45,418 nucleotides of DNA from Anaerolineales bacterium (GTDB taxonomy: Bacteria > Chloroflexota > Anaerolineae > Anaerolineales > UBA6668), in the NCBI GenBank assembly GCA_020630805.1, contig JAHDIM010000007.1, positions 5,908 to 51,325 of the forward strand. Direction: 5' to 3'. Position numbers and translations under genes: made by a program. This document shows, one piece after another, positions 24,681-33,329 of the stretch. The notes below the pieces were generated by a model, which was not told the origin of the DNA, searched no databases, and saw only the letters and a list, made by a program, of their open reading frames with translations. How positions within the stretch are numbered: the first letter of the stretch is position 1; the number at the start of each line of letters is the position of its first letter.

Positions 24681-25742
24681 ATGAAACGTTGGCAATTTTG
24701 GTTAGGCATTGCAATTAGTGCACTGTTTTTATGGTGGGCTGGTCGCGGCCTTGAGTTTGGCGAAGCAATGGAAGCCGTTCGGCACGCAAACTACTGGTGG
24801 ATCCTGCCAGGCGTTGGCGCATATATGATCGGTCTTGTGATCCGCGCTTGGCGCTGGCACTACTTGCTGCGACCCATCAAGGCTATCCCTGTCAAAACCA
24901 TGTTCCCAATTGTCACCATCGGTTACATGGGGAACAACATTTACCCGTTTCGGATTGGGGAAGTCTTGCGGGCTTTCATACTGCGGCGCAAAGAAAATGT
25001 CGCTATTAGTGCCTCACTTGCCACCATTATTGTGGAGCGCATCTTCGATGGCGTCGTGATGCTCGGTTTCATTTTCTTCAACTTGAGTGAACTTGGACGC
25101 TTAGGTGGCTCATCTGGATTTGTGGGCAATATTCGTCAAGTTGCGCTGTATGGCACCATCGCTTTTGGTGGGGCGCTGATTGCGTTTTTGCTGACGGCAA
25201 TGTTCCCAGATCTGGCGCGCGCCATTTACAACCCAATCTTGAATTTGTTGCCAACGCAACTTGGTGACAAAGCACGCGTTATCATCGATAAATTTATGGA
25301 TGGCTTGGCCTGCTTACGCTCGCCAAAAGATGCCATCATGATTTTCTTCACCTCTGTCATTATCTGGCTACTTGAAACTGCGAAATACTGGTTTGTGATG
25401 CACGCCTTCAATTTCTCTGTCAGTTTCTTCGCCCTGATGCTGATGAATGGCATTGTCAACTTAGCAACGACTATTCCATCTGCCCCTGGCTATGTTGGGA
25501 CGTTTGATGGCCCAGGCATTGCCGTGCTCACCGCCTATGGCATTCCACAAGCGGTTGCCACGGCCTATACATTGGTGTTGCACATCGCACTCTGGGTGCC
25601 GCCAACGGTGCTAGGTCTCTACTTCTTTGCCCGTGAAGGACTCAGTTGGTCGCAAGTCAAAGAATGGCAAGCTGAAAGCGACGGCACCTCTGCCGATAAC
25701 GACGGCTCTACCAACGGAACCAGCACACTCGTAAACGCCTAA
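24681..25742 (+). CDS. lysylphosphatidylglycerol synthase TM-region family protein (UPF0104/AglD-like)
   Basis: A 353-residue protein with about eight membrane segments. Family features include RAWRWHYLLRPI after the second helix, NNIYPFRIGEVLRAF, ERIFDGVVML and APGYVGTFDGPG. It corresponds to the membrane (flippase-like) half of MprF without the catalytic domain. Relatives are encoded near glycosyltransferases and may move or modify lipids; the role here is open. ATG 24681 is preferred because the in-frame TTG at 24645 is the T of a TTGACA box. The next gene follows after 33 bases and is probably cotranscribed. Confidence 0.88.
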   Translation: MKRWQFWLGIAISALFLWWAGRGLEFGEAMEAVRHANYWWILPGVGAYMIGLVIRAWRWHYLLRPIKAIPVKTMFPIVTIGYMGNNIYPFRIGEVLRAFILRRKENVAISASLATIIVERIFDGVVMLGFIFFNLSELGRLGGSSGFVGNIRQVALYGTIAFGGALIAFLLTAMFPDLARAIYNPILNLLPTQLGDKARVIIDKFMDGLACLRSPKDAIMIFFTSVIIWLLETAKYWFVMHAFNFSVSFFALMLMNGIVNLATTIPSAPGYVGTFDGPGIAVLTAYGIPQAVATAYTLVLHIALWVPPTVLGLYFFAREGLSWSQVKEWQAESDGTSADNDGSTNGTSTLVNA

Positions 25743-25775
25743 CTTACGCATTACATCTTACGAATTACTACTCCC

Positions 25776-27056
25776 ATGAAAATTGCAATTATCGGCGCTG
25801 GCCTTGCTGGCCTTTCCGCCGCATTTGATCTTGCCAAAGCTGGCCACGATGTCACAGTGTATGAAGCCACAGAACAAGCCGGTGGTCTAGCCTCTGGCTT
25901 CAAAGCTGAAGGCTGGGACTGGTCGCTGGAAAAGTACTACCACCACTGGTTTACGTCTGATGCTGACCTGCTCGGTTTAGCCGAGGAAATGGGCGTGCGT
26001 GACAAAGTGTTTTTCCCGCGTCCCGAAACCGTGGCCTACTATGACGGCAAGTTCTACGCGCTAGACTCCCCCATCGCGCTGCTGAAATTCCCAGGCTTTG
26101 GCCTGATCGACAAGATGCGCTTTGGGTTCACCTATCTATACTTGAAACTGCTGGTCAAAGACGGCACGCATCTTGAAAAAGACACTGCTATGGCTTGGAT
26201 GCAACGTACCATGGGGCCACGCGTCACCGATGTGCTGTGGCGACCAATGCTCGAAGGGAAGTTTGGTCAGTATGCGGACAAGGTCAATATGGCTTGGTTG
26301 TGGGCGCGTATTATTACGCGTACGCCACGCCTTGGGACTTACAAAGGTGGCTTCCAAGCCTTTTGTGATGAACTTGCCAAACAAGTTATCGAACGTGGCG
26401 CTGCGATTGAATATAACAATCCAGTGACCAACGTCAGTCGGGTAGATGGACACGTGCAAGTCAAAACGGCCTCTAGCGTCGCAACCTATGACCGCCTGAT
26501 TTCAACTACCTCACCTGCGCTGATGGCAAAGATCACGCCAGATCTTCCAGAAAGTTACACTGGCAAGCTGAATGGCCTCACCAGTATGGCTGCATTTGTA
26601 TTGATCTTAGCAATCAAAGAAAAACTAACCGACAGTTACTGGTTCAATCTTCCAAAAGAAGCCGGCTATCCATTCTTGGCGATGGTCGAGCACACTAATT
26701 TCCTGCCTGCTGAACACTATGGCGGCGATACACTGCTGTACTGTGGGGATTACGTGGATCAGGACGACGAGGCGATGTCGCTCACGAAAGAAGAAATGAT
26801 TGAGCGCTTTATTCCGTCTATCAAGCGCTTCAACGCTGACTTCGATGAAAGTTGGATTCGCGACTCATGGATCTTCCGTACAAATTACGGTCAACCCGTG
26901 CCATTCGTCAATCACTCTAGCAAAATTCCAGCGCTCAAAACGCCAATGGAAGGCGTCTGGCTGGCAAGCATGAGCCAAATTTACCCTTACGACCGCGGTA
27001 CAAATTTCGCGGTTGAAATTGGGCGTCGTGTTGCGAAGCTGGCGACAGAACGCTAA
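25776..27056 (+). CDS. NAD(P)/FAD-dependent oxidoreductase (amine-oxidase/protoporphyrinogen-oxidase-like)
   Basis: A 426-residue flavoprotein. The N-terminus has the dinucleotide motif IIGAGLAGLSAAFDLAKAG with the acidic strand end VYEA and the second motif GGLASGF. The C-terminus has WLASMSQIYPYDRGTNFAVEIG, the FAD-closing motif of this superfamily. KYYHHWF near residue 50 is typical of a subgroup often encoded with lipid-carrier or glycan genes. The substrate is unknown. The gap before it (25743-25775) contains two TTACG(C/A)ATTAC units, like half of the tandem repeats found elsewhere in the window. Confidence 0.82.
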   Translation: MKIAIIGAGLAGLSAAFDLAKAGHDVTVYEATEQAGGLASGFKAEGWDWSLEKYYHHWFTSDADLLGLAEEMGVRDKVFFPRPETVAYYDGKFYALDSPIALLKFPGFGLIDKMRFGFTYLYLKLLVKDGTHLEKDTAMAWMQRTMGPRVTDVLWRPMLEGKFGQYADKVNMAWLWARIITRTPRLGTYKGGFQAFCDELAKQVIERGAAIEYNNPVTNVSRVDGHVQVKTASSVATYDRLISTTSPALMAKITPDLPESYTGKLNGLTSMAAFVLILAIKEKLTDSYWFNLPKEAGYPFLAMVEHTNFLPAEHYGGDTLLYCGDYVDQDDEAMSLTKEEMIERFIPSIKRFNADFDESWIRDSWIFRTNYGQPVPFVNHSSKIPALKTPMEGVWLASMSQIYPYDRGTNFAVEIGRRVAKLATER

Positions 27057-27070
27057 TCCAAAAACCTAAA

Positions 27071-27122
27071 ACAAAGCGGGTTCCTTCTCAAAACCAAGGT
27101 TATAAGTAGGAACCCGCTTTGT
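27071..27122. repeat. strong hairpin, copy 1 of a tandem pair (probable two-way terminator)
   Basis: Perfect 15-bp inverted repeat ACAAAGCGGGTTCCT (27071-27085) with AGGAACCCGCTTTGT (27108-27122), loop of 22 bases. It lies between convergent genes. Copy 2 lies 104 bp on. Confidence 0.85.
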
Positions 27123-27174
27123 ATTTAAGACTGTGCTTTCGACCAGTCCCCCGTGGCTTAGGCTTAACCTCTTA

Positions 27175-27224
27175 CGAGGCGGGTTCCTCCTCAAGACTAA
27201 GATCATAAAAAGGAACCCGCCTCG
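27175..27224. repeat. strong hairpin, copy 2 of a tandem pair
   Basis: Perfect 14-bp inverted repeat CGAGGCGGGTTCCT (27175-27188) with AGGAACCCGCCTCG (27211-27224), also with a 22-base loop. The stem core GCGGGTTCCT and about 15 of 22 loop bases are shared with copy 1; outer stem bases differ but stay paired. Confidence 0.85.
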
Positions 27225-27238
27225 TGCATGCTTGGCCG

Positions 27239-27694
27239 CTACCAAACATCCCCCAACGGCGGCGCAAAGCTCTTGTCATTCAACACCACTAATGTCTCCG
27301 TCCGAATCACGCCCGGCACTTCATTGATCTTGCTGATAATCCCAGCCAAGTCATCAATATTACGTGCCCAGACCGTGATCAATCCATCGATATTGCCTAG
27401 CGGATGAATCAGTCGGGTCACATTTGGAATGTCTTCCAAGTGCGGCAAGATATTTTGGATCTGCCCATTCGTATCGCGCTGGATTACGACCACTGCTTGA
27501 ATGTCATAGCCCAACTGCTTCGGGTCCAAAATCGGCTGGTACCCAGCAATCACGCCTGAGGCTTCTAACCGCCGCAAGCGTCCACGTACAGTAGAGGCTG
27601 GTTCAGCTAGCGTTGCGGCAATTTCCGCCAAAGGCATCCGTGCGTCTTGTAGCAACACGTTGAGGATTTTTTTATCGAGTTCGGTAAGGGTCAT
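27239..27694 (-). CDS. Lrp/AsnC family transcriptional regulator
   Basis: A 151-residue protein: N-terminal HTH (LTELDKKILNVLLQDARMPLAEIAATL, recognition helix in PASTVRGRLRRLEASGVI) and C-terminal RAM effector domain (about 65-145). Lrp/AsnC proteins sense amino acids. It is divergent from the dimethylglycine dehydrogenase-like gene, with 95 bp between the start codons, so it probably controls the amine cluster and itself. Candidate sites are the direct repeats at 27710-27751. Confidence 0.92.
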   Translation of the reverse strand: MTLTELDKKILNVLLQDARMPLAEIAATLAEPASTVRGRLRRLEASGVIAGYQPILDPKQLGYDIQAVVVIQRDTNGQIQNILPHLEDIPNVTRLIHPLGNIDGLITVWARNIDDLAGIISKINEVPGVIRTETLVVLNDKSFAPPLGDVW

Positions 27695-27709
27695 AACGAG
27701 GTGCGCGTT

Positions 27710-27751
27710 GCGCGTAAATAATCTTTATTTTGTGCTTGATGCGCGAATAAA
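27710..27751. promoter_or_regulatory. candidate Lrp-type operator in divergent promoter region
   Basis: GCGCGTAAATA (27710-27720) and GCGCGAATAAA (27741-27751) are near-identical direct repeats 31 bp apart, about three helical turns, with AT-rich sequence between. The downstream copy abuts the -35 box of the divergent gene. Confidence 0.45.
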
Positions 27752-27780
27752 TTGACAATTGCAGTGTTCTTGGCTTGAAT
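27752..27780 (+). promoter_or_regulatory. promoter of the dimethylglycine dehydrogenase-like gene
   Basis: Perfect TTGACA (27752-27757), 17-bp spacer, TTGAAT (27775-27780, 4/6). The start site is expected near 27787, three bases from the ATG at 27790, so the mRNA is leaderless or nearly so. Confidence 0.65.
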
Positions 27781-27789
27781 AGTAGCAGA

Positions 27790-30186
27790 ATGGAAAGGAA
27801 TGAGCAATTTCAGGCTGTCATTGTTGGCGGCGGCATCGTTGGCTGTAGCATTGCCTATCATCTCGCTGAGCGGGGCTGGCAAGATATTCTGGTCTTAGAC
27901 AAGGGTGAGCTGTTTGAAAACGACGGATCGAGTTCGCATGCGCCGGGTGTTTTAGGCCTCGTCACGGGCGAACCCACCCTGACGCAGTGGGCGCAATACT
28001 CTGCCGATCTATACTCAGATCTGGGCTGTTTCTATCGCGTTGGCGGCCTTGATGTCGCGCTAACTGCTGCGACTGAACACGAACTCAAACGCCGCCATGG
28101 TCTTGCCCTCGCACGCGGATTACCGGCCCGCTACATCGACCGTGATGAGCGCGAGGCGTTATTTCCCCACATCAATCACACTGACATCAAGGCAACTTTG
28201 TTCCATCAGCATGATGGCATGACGCACGGCCCCACAATTTGTGCCGCGTTTGCTGCCCGTTGCGGCTCAGCTGTTGAGTTTAGGGCAAACACGCCAGTGA
28301 CCTCACTTGTTACTGAAAAGAATCGCATTACGGCGGTTGTGACTGAATCTGGTCAACAGATCGAAGCGCAACATGTGATTTTGGCAACCAATATCTGGGG
28401 CGCGTTACTTGCTGAACAAGTCGGCATCACCATTCCGATGCTGGCTGCGCAACATCAATATGTTGTGACAGATCCATTACCGCTACTTGCGGCAGAAACT
28501 GTGGACGTACGCATGCCAAACTTGCGCTACTTTGACTACGGGATTTATGTCCGTCAGCATCAGCAGGCGTATGGATTTGGTAGCTACCACCATCAAGCAT
28601 TGATGGTTTCAGCTGAGAACGTTGGTAAGTCCTCTATCAAGCCTTTTACGCCAACCGATTTTGATGCTGCGTGGGACCTCATGCAAAATCAGCTCCCCGC
28701 CTGTGACGGCAGCGGCTTCTCTCGTGCCTTCAACGGCATGTTTGGTTTCACAATTGACGATCATCCCATTCTGGGTGAAACGCCAGACGTGCGCGGCTTG
28801 TGGCTGGCACTTGGGTCTTGGGTGACTCACGCTGGAGGCGTGGGGCGTACCATGGCGCGTTGGATTGATACCGGCACGCCTGATTGCGATATTCACCGTG
28901 TCGATGCGAATCGCTTCCACGATTATCATCGTGATCCAACGTTTATTTTGCAACGTAGTAGCACCCATTACGCGCAGCATTTACAGGTCATCCACCCTAA
29001 AGAACCGTGGGGCGAGCCGCGCGATATTCGACATGCGCCGTATCACGCTCAGATGCAAGCGTTGGGGGCAGCATTTGACGAATTTGCAGGCTGGGAAATG
29101 GCGCAGTGGTACAACGCCAATGCGCCGCTGGTTGAAAAATATCAGGCTCAAATTCCTGAACGCGATGAATGGGCTTCTCGCCATTGGTCGCCCATTGCGG
29201 CCGCTGAGCATCTTGCGACGCGAGACAAGGCTGGGGTGTTCAACATCAATGGCTTGACCCGCATTGAAGTGACAGGGTCTAACGCAACGGCTTTCTTAGA
29301 ACGCATGTGTGCCAATCGCATCGATAAACCAGTGGGGCAAATTACCTATACACCGTTGCTCAACGCTGACGGCAAATTAGTTGCCGATTTGATTGTGGTG
29401 CGCCGTGCAGAACACGACTATCTCCTCATTACCAGTACGCTGCACGGTCAACACGATCTTGCGTGGCTACGCTTACATCAGCAAGGTGATGTGCAAATGC
29501 GCGATGTGACCACCGAGTGGAGCGGTGTTGCCATTTGGGGGCCTCATGCACCTGCCATTTTGCAAGCCCTTACGGATGCTGACTTGAGCAATACTGCCTT
29601 CCCGTATTACACGTCTCAAAACATCAAAGTCAATGCAATTGAGTGCTTAGCGCTGCACATGTCGTTTGTCGGCGAAGCAGGCTGGGAACTGCACGTGCCG
29701 CGTGACGCTGCCTCGCAGCTTTGGGACGCGGTCTGGCAAGTTGGTCAAGCTCACGGCTTAGTTGCAGTCGGTAGTGTTGCACTCGATTCGCTCAGTAAAG
29801 AAAAAGGCTATTTGATTTACGGCAACGATATCAACACCAGCTACACGCCGCTTGAGGCAGGCTTAGGTTGGACCGTCAAACGCGACGCGACGGACTTTAT
29901 CGGACGTGAGGCGATTGTGGCGCAGCGCAAAGCAGGCCTCAATCGTAAACGCTGTACGTTAGTCTTCAACGACTCAACCGGCATGGCAATGGGTGGCGAA
30001 CCCGTCCTCGCAGATGATGTTTGTATTGGCTACGTTACGAGTGCAAACGGGGGCTATTCCATTGGCAAGCACATTGCGTATGCCTATCTGCCCAAGAAAT
30101 TTGCCAAAGCGGGCACTGAATTGCAAGTTGAATACTTTGAGAAGCGTTACGTAGTCACTGTTGCTAAGCAGCCGCTAGTGGCGTGA
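27790..30186 (+). CDS. dimethylglycine/sarcosine dehydrogenase-like FAD and aminomethyltransferase fusion
   Basis: A 798-residue two-domain protein. The N-terminal DAO-type FAD domain has AVIVGGGIVGCSIAYHL; SSSHAPGVL aligns with the His that carries FAD covalently in mammalian dimethylglycine dehydrogenase. The C-terminal half (about 430-795) is GcvT-like, with GLTRIEVTGSNATAFLERM and LEAGLGWTVKRD...FIGREA, and would pass the released methyl group to tetrahydrofolate. It probably demethylates dimethylglycine, sarcosine or a related N-methyl amine. ATG 27790 is chosen; the in-frame TTG at 27775 is part of the -10 box. Confidence 0.88.
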   Translation: MERNEQFQAVIVGGGIVGCSIAYHLAERGWQDILVLDKGELFENDGSSSHAPGVLGLVTGEPTLTQWAQYSADLYSDLGCFYRVGGLDVALTAATEHELKRRHGLALARGLPARYIDRDEREALFPHINHTDIKATLFHQHDGMTHGPTICAAFAARCGSAVEFRANTPVTSLVTEKNRITAVVTESGQQIEAQHVILATNIWGALLAEQVGITIPMLAAQHQYVVTDPLPLLAAETVDVRMPNLRYFDYGIYVRQHQQAYGFGSYHHQALMVSAENVGKSSIKPFTPTDFDAAWDLMQNQLPACDGSGFSRAFNGMFGFTIDDHPILGETPDVRGLWLALGSWVTHAGGVGRTMARWIDTGTPDCDIHRVDANRFHDYHRDPTFILQRSSTHYAQHLQVIHPKEPWGEPRDIRHAPYHAQMQALGAAFDEFAGWEMAQWYNANAPLVEKYQAQIPERDEWASRHWSPIAAAEHLATRDKAGVFNINGLTRIEVTGSNATAFLERMCANRIDKPVGQITYTPLLNADGKLVADLIVVRRAEHDYLLITSTLHGQHDLAWLRLHQQGDVQMRDVTTEWSGVAIWGPHAPAILQALTDADLSNTAFPYYTSQNIKVNAIECLALHMSFVGEAGWELHVPRDAASQLWDAVWQVGQAHGLVAVGSVALDSLSKEKGYLIYGNDINTSYTPLEAGLGWTVKRDATDFIGREAIVAQRKAGLNRKRCTLVFNDSTGMAMGGEPVLADDVCIGYVTSANGGYSIGKHIAYAYLPKKFAKAGTELQVEYFEKRYVVTVAKQPLVA

Positions 30187-30272
30187 GGGTGTTTATACAC
30201 ATGACCCAATATCACGCGAATTTAGCGTGCCAACTAGACTAGGAATTAGAACACCACACAGTCCAAGCATCT

Positions 30273-31811
30273 ATGTCACAACGCCGTCGTAAACAATCCA
30301 AAGCGAACCGCAAACGTTCTTCATTCCATGCCGTGCCATGGAAAAAGCTTGTCAATCCTTACGCACCGCTAGAAATCTGCACTGCAGAACAAGTCGAGCA
30401 GATTCACGAAGCCACCTTAGACATTATCGAAAATATAGGCATTGATTTTATGGATGCCGAAGCGCTCTCGATCTGGGAAAAAGCGGGGGCCAAGGTTGAC
30501 CATAAAGCGCAGCACGTTTGGGTCGACCGTGGCTTGCTTATGGAGCTTGTATCTAAAGCGCCGTCAAAGTTCACGCTCAAAGGTCGTAACCCCGGACGCG
30601 ACATGATTGTCGGTGGCAATCACATCAACTTCCTGCCGGGCGGTGGGTTTGCGTTTATCAGCGATTTAGACACCGGCAAACGCGCTGGCACACGTGACGA
30701 CTTTGCCAATCTGCTCAAGCTGATTCAGATGAGCAACGTGATGCATGGCACTGGCGTGGCGCTGATCGAAATGATGGATGTGCCTGTGTCGTATCGGCAT
30801 TTGCAGCGCGTTTTGCTGAATATGACATTGAGCGACAAGCCGACTACTGGCGCAGCCCATGATCGCATCATTCCGCAAGACGTGCTCAATATGGCACGCA
30901 TCGCGTTTGGAGATGATGCCTTAGATACTCCGGTTGATCCGGTGATTGTGGGTATTGTCAATGTCAATAGCCCGCTGCGCTATGACGAACGCATGCTGGG
31001 TGGCCTCATTAGCTATGCCCGCGCCGGACAAGCGTTGATCATGACGCCGTTCATCGTGGCTGGTGCGATGAGTCCCATTACCATTGCTGGCGCGATTGCC
31101 CAACAAAATGCGGAGGTTCTCGCTGGGACTGCACTGGCGCAACTCATCCGACCCAATACGCCTGTGCTCTATGGCCCTTTCTCTACCAACGCCGATATGC
31201 GCTCGGGCAGTCCCGCATTTGGGACACCCGAAGGCGGTTGGGTATCTGTCATGGCGGCGCAAATGGCGCGTTATTACAACTTGCCATCGCGCGGTAATGG
31301 TGGGCTGACGAACGCGAATTCTAATGATGCACAGTCTGCATATGAAGCGCTCTGGACACTTTGGCCCACTGTAATGGCCCACAGCAATTACATCATGCAC
31401 GGTGCAGGCTGGCTGGAAACTGGACTCACTATCTCTTTCGAAAAGCTGATGATCGACATGGAAAACTTGGCGATGTTCCAGCATTTTTTGCAAGGCATTG
31501 AGGTCAACAAAGATACTTTGGCCGTCGATATGATGGCCGAAGTGGGACCGGGAGGGCATCACTTTGGCACGCCACACACGCAAGCCCGTTTTAGTAATGC
31601 TTTCTATGAACCGTTCCTAAGCACTCGGTTGTCAATGGAAAACTGGCAGACCCAAGGCGCGCCGGATACGGCCCAACGCGCCAACACACTCTGGAAGCAA
31701 TTACTCAAAGAATACGAGCCGCCGCCCATTGACTCTAACGTCAAACAAGCGCTAGAAGACTACGTCGCCAAACGCGAACGCGAACTAGATGGCGTGGATT
31801 TGTATTACTGA
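30273..31811 (+). CDS. trimethylamine methyltransferase (MttB) superfamily protein, non-pyrrolysine
   Basis: A 512-residue MttB-family protein with a basic N-terminus (MSQRRRKQSKANRKR), then AEQVEQIHEATLDIIENIG, NHINFLPGGGFAF and SPITIAGAIAQQNAEVLAGT. The frame has no internal amber codon, so it is not the pyrrolysine TMA enzyme. Non-Pyl members include glycine betaine:corrinoid methyltransferases. The partner corrinoid protein and its activase are absent from this window. The substrate is probably a quaternary amine, consistent with the flanking demethylase genes; this is inferred. Confidence 0.87.
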   Translation: MSQRRRKQSKANRKRSSFHAVPWKKLVNPYAPLEICTAEQVEQIHEATLDIIENIGIDFMDAEALSIWEKAGAKVDHKAQHVWVDRGLLMELVSKAPSKFTLKGRNPGRDMIVGGNHINFLPGGGFAFISDLDTGKRAGTRDDFANLLKLIQMSNVMHGTGVALIEMMDVPVSYRHLQRVLLNMTLSDKPTTGAAHDRIIPQDVLNMARIAFGDDALDTPVDPVIVGIVNVNSPLRYDERMLGGLISYARAGQALIMTPFIVAGAMSPITIAGAIAQQNAEVLAGTALAQLIRPNTPVLYGPFSTNADMRSGSPAFGTPEGGWVSVMAAQMARYYNLPSRGNGGLTNANSNDAQSAYEALWTLWPTVMAHSNYIMHGAGWLETGLTISFEKLMIDMENLAMFQHFLQGIEVNKDTLAVDMMAEVGPGGHHFGTPHTQARFSNAFYEPFLSTRLSMENWQTQGAPDTAQRANTLWKQLLKEYEPPPIDSNVKQALEDYVAKRERELDGVDLYY

Positions 31812-31815
31812 GGAA

Positions 31816-31925
31816 GGGGAAGAATCCACGAATATCACTAATAATCACGAATTTTCGCGTATCCACACGCAATGGCTACAAAAGCTTCCATTCGTGCATA
31901 TTCGTGTAATTCGTGGATTCCCCCC
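31816..31925 (+). repeat. intergenic inverted repeat of degenerate CACGAAT units
   Basis: Left arm 31816-31854: GAATCCACGAAT, CACTAAT, CACGAAT at about 9-base steps. Right arm 31887-31925 is its imperfect reverse complement (ATTCGTG three times, ending GTGGATTC). It fills the gap before the aminotransferase; the right arm reads through in frame with that gene, which creates a false N-terminal extension. Confidence 0.85.
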
Positions 31926-31940
31926 AATTTGGACAACACT

Positions 31941-33230
31941 ATGAACGCAGACAAAATCAAACAATTAGATAAACGCCACAATGTGCATAGCTGGACTGTC
32001 AATGATGCACTTGACCCACTCGTGGTTGAACGCGCTGAAGGGGTCTACTTTTGGGACGCTGACGGCAAGCAATACCTCGATTTTTCGTCGCAGTTGGTCA
32101 ATATGAATATTGGGCACCAGCACCCGAAGGTTATTGAGGCCATTAAAGAACAGGTCGATAAGCTGTGTTACATCTCGCCGAGTATGGCAACGTCTGCGCG
32201 CTCCAAAGCAGCAGAAGCGATTGCCAACGTCACGCCGGGGGACTTGAATCAGATCTTCTTTACGCTTGGTGGGGCAGACGCCAACGAAAACGCAATTAAG
32301 CTGGCGCGGCTGTTCACGGGCAAGCAGAAGATCCTTGCGAAATGGCGATCCTATCACGGTGCAACCATGGGCGCGATCTCTGTGTCGGCTGATCCACGCC
32401 GTCCGGCAGTCGAGCCGGGCGTGCCGGGTGCGGTGCATTTCATGGACCCATTCTGCTATCGCTGTCCGTTTGGGTTGGAATATCCCAGTTGCAATTTGCA
32501 TTGTGCGGAACATGTCAACCAGACCGTACAAATGGAATCACCAGACACGATTGCGGCCATCATTTTGGAGTCGCAAACGGGCGGGCCGGGCTTTTATGCA
32601 CCACCACCGGGCTATATGGAACGTGTGCGCGAAATCTGTGATGAAAACGACATCCTGCTGATTTGTGATGAAGTGATGGTTGGCTTTGGGCGTACGGGTG
32701 AATGGTTTGCCATTCAGCATACTGACGCTGTGCCTGACATGATCACAATGGCAAAGGGCTTGACCTGTGGCTATGTGCCACTCGGCGCAGTTGCCATTTC
32801 TGACCGCATTATGGACGCGCTGCGGGGTAAATATTTGTATGTCGGTTTGACCTTCAATGCACACCCTGTGAGCTGTGCGGCGGCTGTTGCAACCATTGGC
32901 GTTTATGAAGATGAAGGTCTCATCGGGAAATCGGCGGAACTTGGCAAAGTCTTGCTGGGTCGCATTACCGAAATGATGGATAAGCACACTGTTGTTGGTG
33001 ATGTACGTGGCACGGGCCTATTTGCTTGCTTAGATCTCGTCGAAGATCGCGACAGCAAAACACCCCTCGCTGGCGAAAAAATGCAGCAACTCAAGGGTCT
33101 GTTACTCGCCCAAGGCCTTAGCACTAATCTAATCGGCAACCGCCTGTTTATTGGTCCACCGCTGATCATTACCGAAGAACAACTGCATCACGGGCTGGAT
33201 ATCATCGATACGGCTCTCGAAGCTATCTAA
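31941..33230 (+). CDS. class III (omega) aminotransferase
   Basis: A 429-residue PLP enzyme: GKQYLDFSSQLVNMNIGHQHP near the start, PLP-contact motif LICDEVMVGFGRTGEWFA and catalytic Lys272 in MAKGLTCGYVPLG. The subgroup resembles taurine- or beta-alanine:pyruvate aminotransferases. It would deaminate an omega-amino acid or amine produced in this cluster. ATG 31941 is chosen: an earlier in-frame start (31872) would be encoded by the inverted repeat. Confidence 0.92.
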   Translation: MNADKIKQLDKRHNVHSWTVNDALDPLVVERAEGVYFWDADGKQYLDFSSQLVNMNIGHQHPKVIEAIKEQVDKLCYISPSMATSARSKAAEAIANVTPGDLNQIFFTLGGADANENAIKLARLFTGKQKILAKWRSYHGATMGAISVSADPRRPAVEPGVPGAVHFMDPFCYRCPFGLEYPSCNLHCAEHVNQTVQMESPDTIAAIILESQTGGPGFYAPPPGYMERVREICDENDILLICDEVMVGFGRTGEWFAIQHTDAVPDMITMAKGLTCGYVPLGAVAISDRIMDALRGKYLYVGLTFNAHPVSCAAAVATIGVYEDEGLIGKSAELGKVLLGRITEMMDKHTVVGDVRGTGLFACLDLVEDRDSKTPLAGEKMQQLKGLLLAQGLSTNLIGNRLFIGPPLIITEEQLHHGLDIIDTALEAI

Positions 33231-33240
33231 ATAAAGACTC

Positions 33241-33306
33241 AACGCAGAGACGTGGAGAGCGCTGAGTTTTCTTGAATCACCTCAGCGCCCTCAGCGTCTC
33301 CGCGTT
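33241..33306 (+). repeat. intergenic inverted repeat (AACGCAGAGACG type)
   Basis: Arms 33241-33266 and 33281-33306 are reverse complements in 22 of 26 positions, with a 14-base loop. Left arm AACGCAGAGACG...GCGCTGAG; right arm CTCAGCGC...CGTCTCCGCGTT. Sequence unrelated to the neighbouring repeats, but same layout and same kind of position. Confidence 0.88.
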
Positions 33307-33329
33307 AAATATCCCCAAAGGAGAACAAC

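Noticed and set aside
30921-31583. 220-codon antisense frame inside the MttB-like gene
   Set aside because: His/Arg/Ile-rich shadow translation of a conserved gene on the other strand; no start signals.
30273-31811. Pyrrolysine-containing trimethylamine methyltransferase
   Set aside because: The frame is continuous with no internal TAG, so it is a non-Pyl member of the superfamily.
31872-31940. Longer N-terminus of the class III aminotransferase
   Set aside because: The extra 23 codons are encoded by the inverted repeat arm and have no aminotransferase similarity; the ATG at 31941 is followed by a normal family N-terminus.
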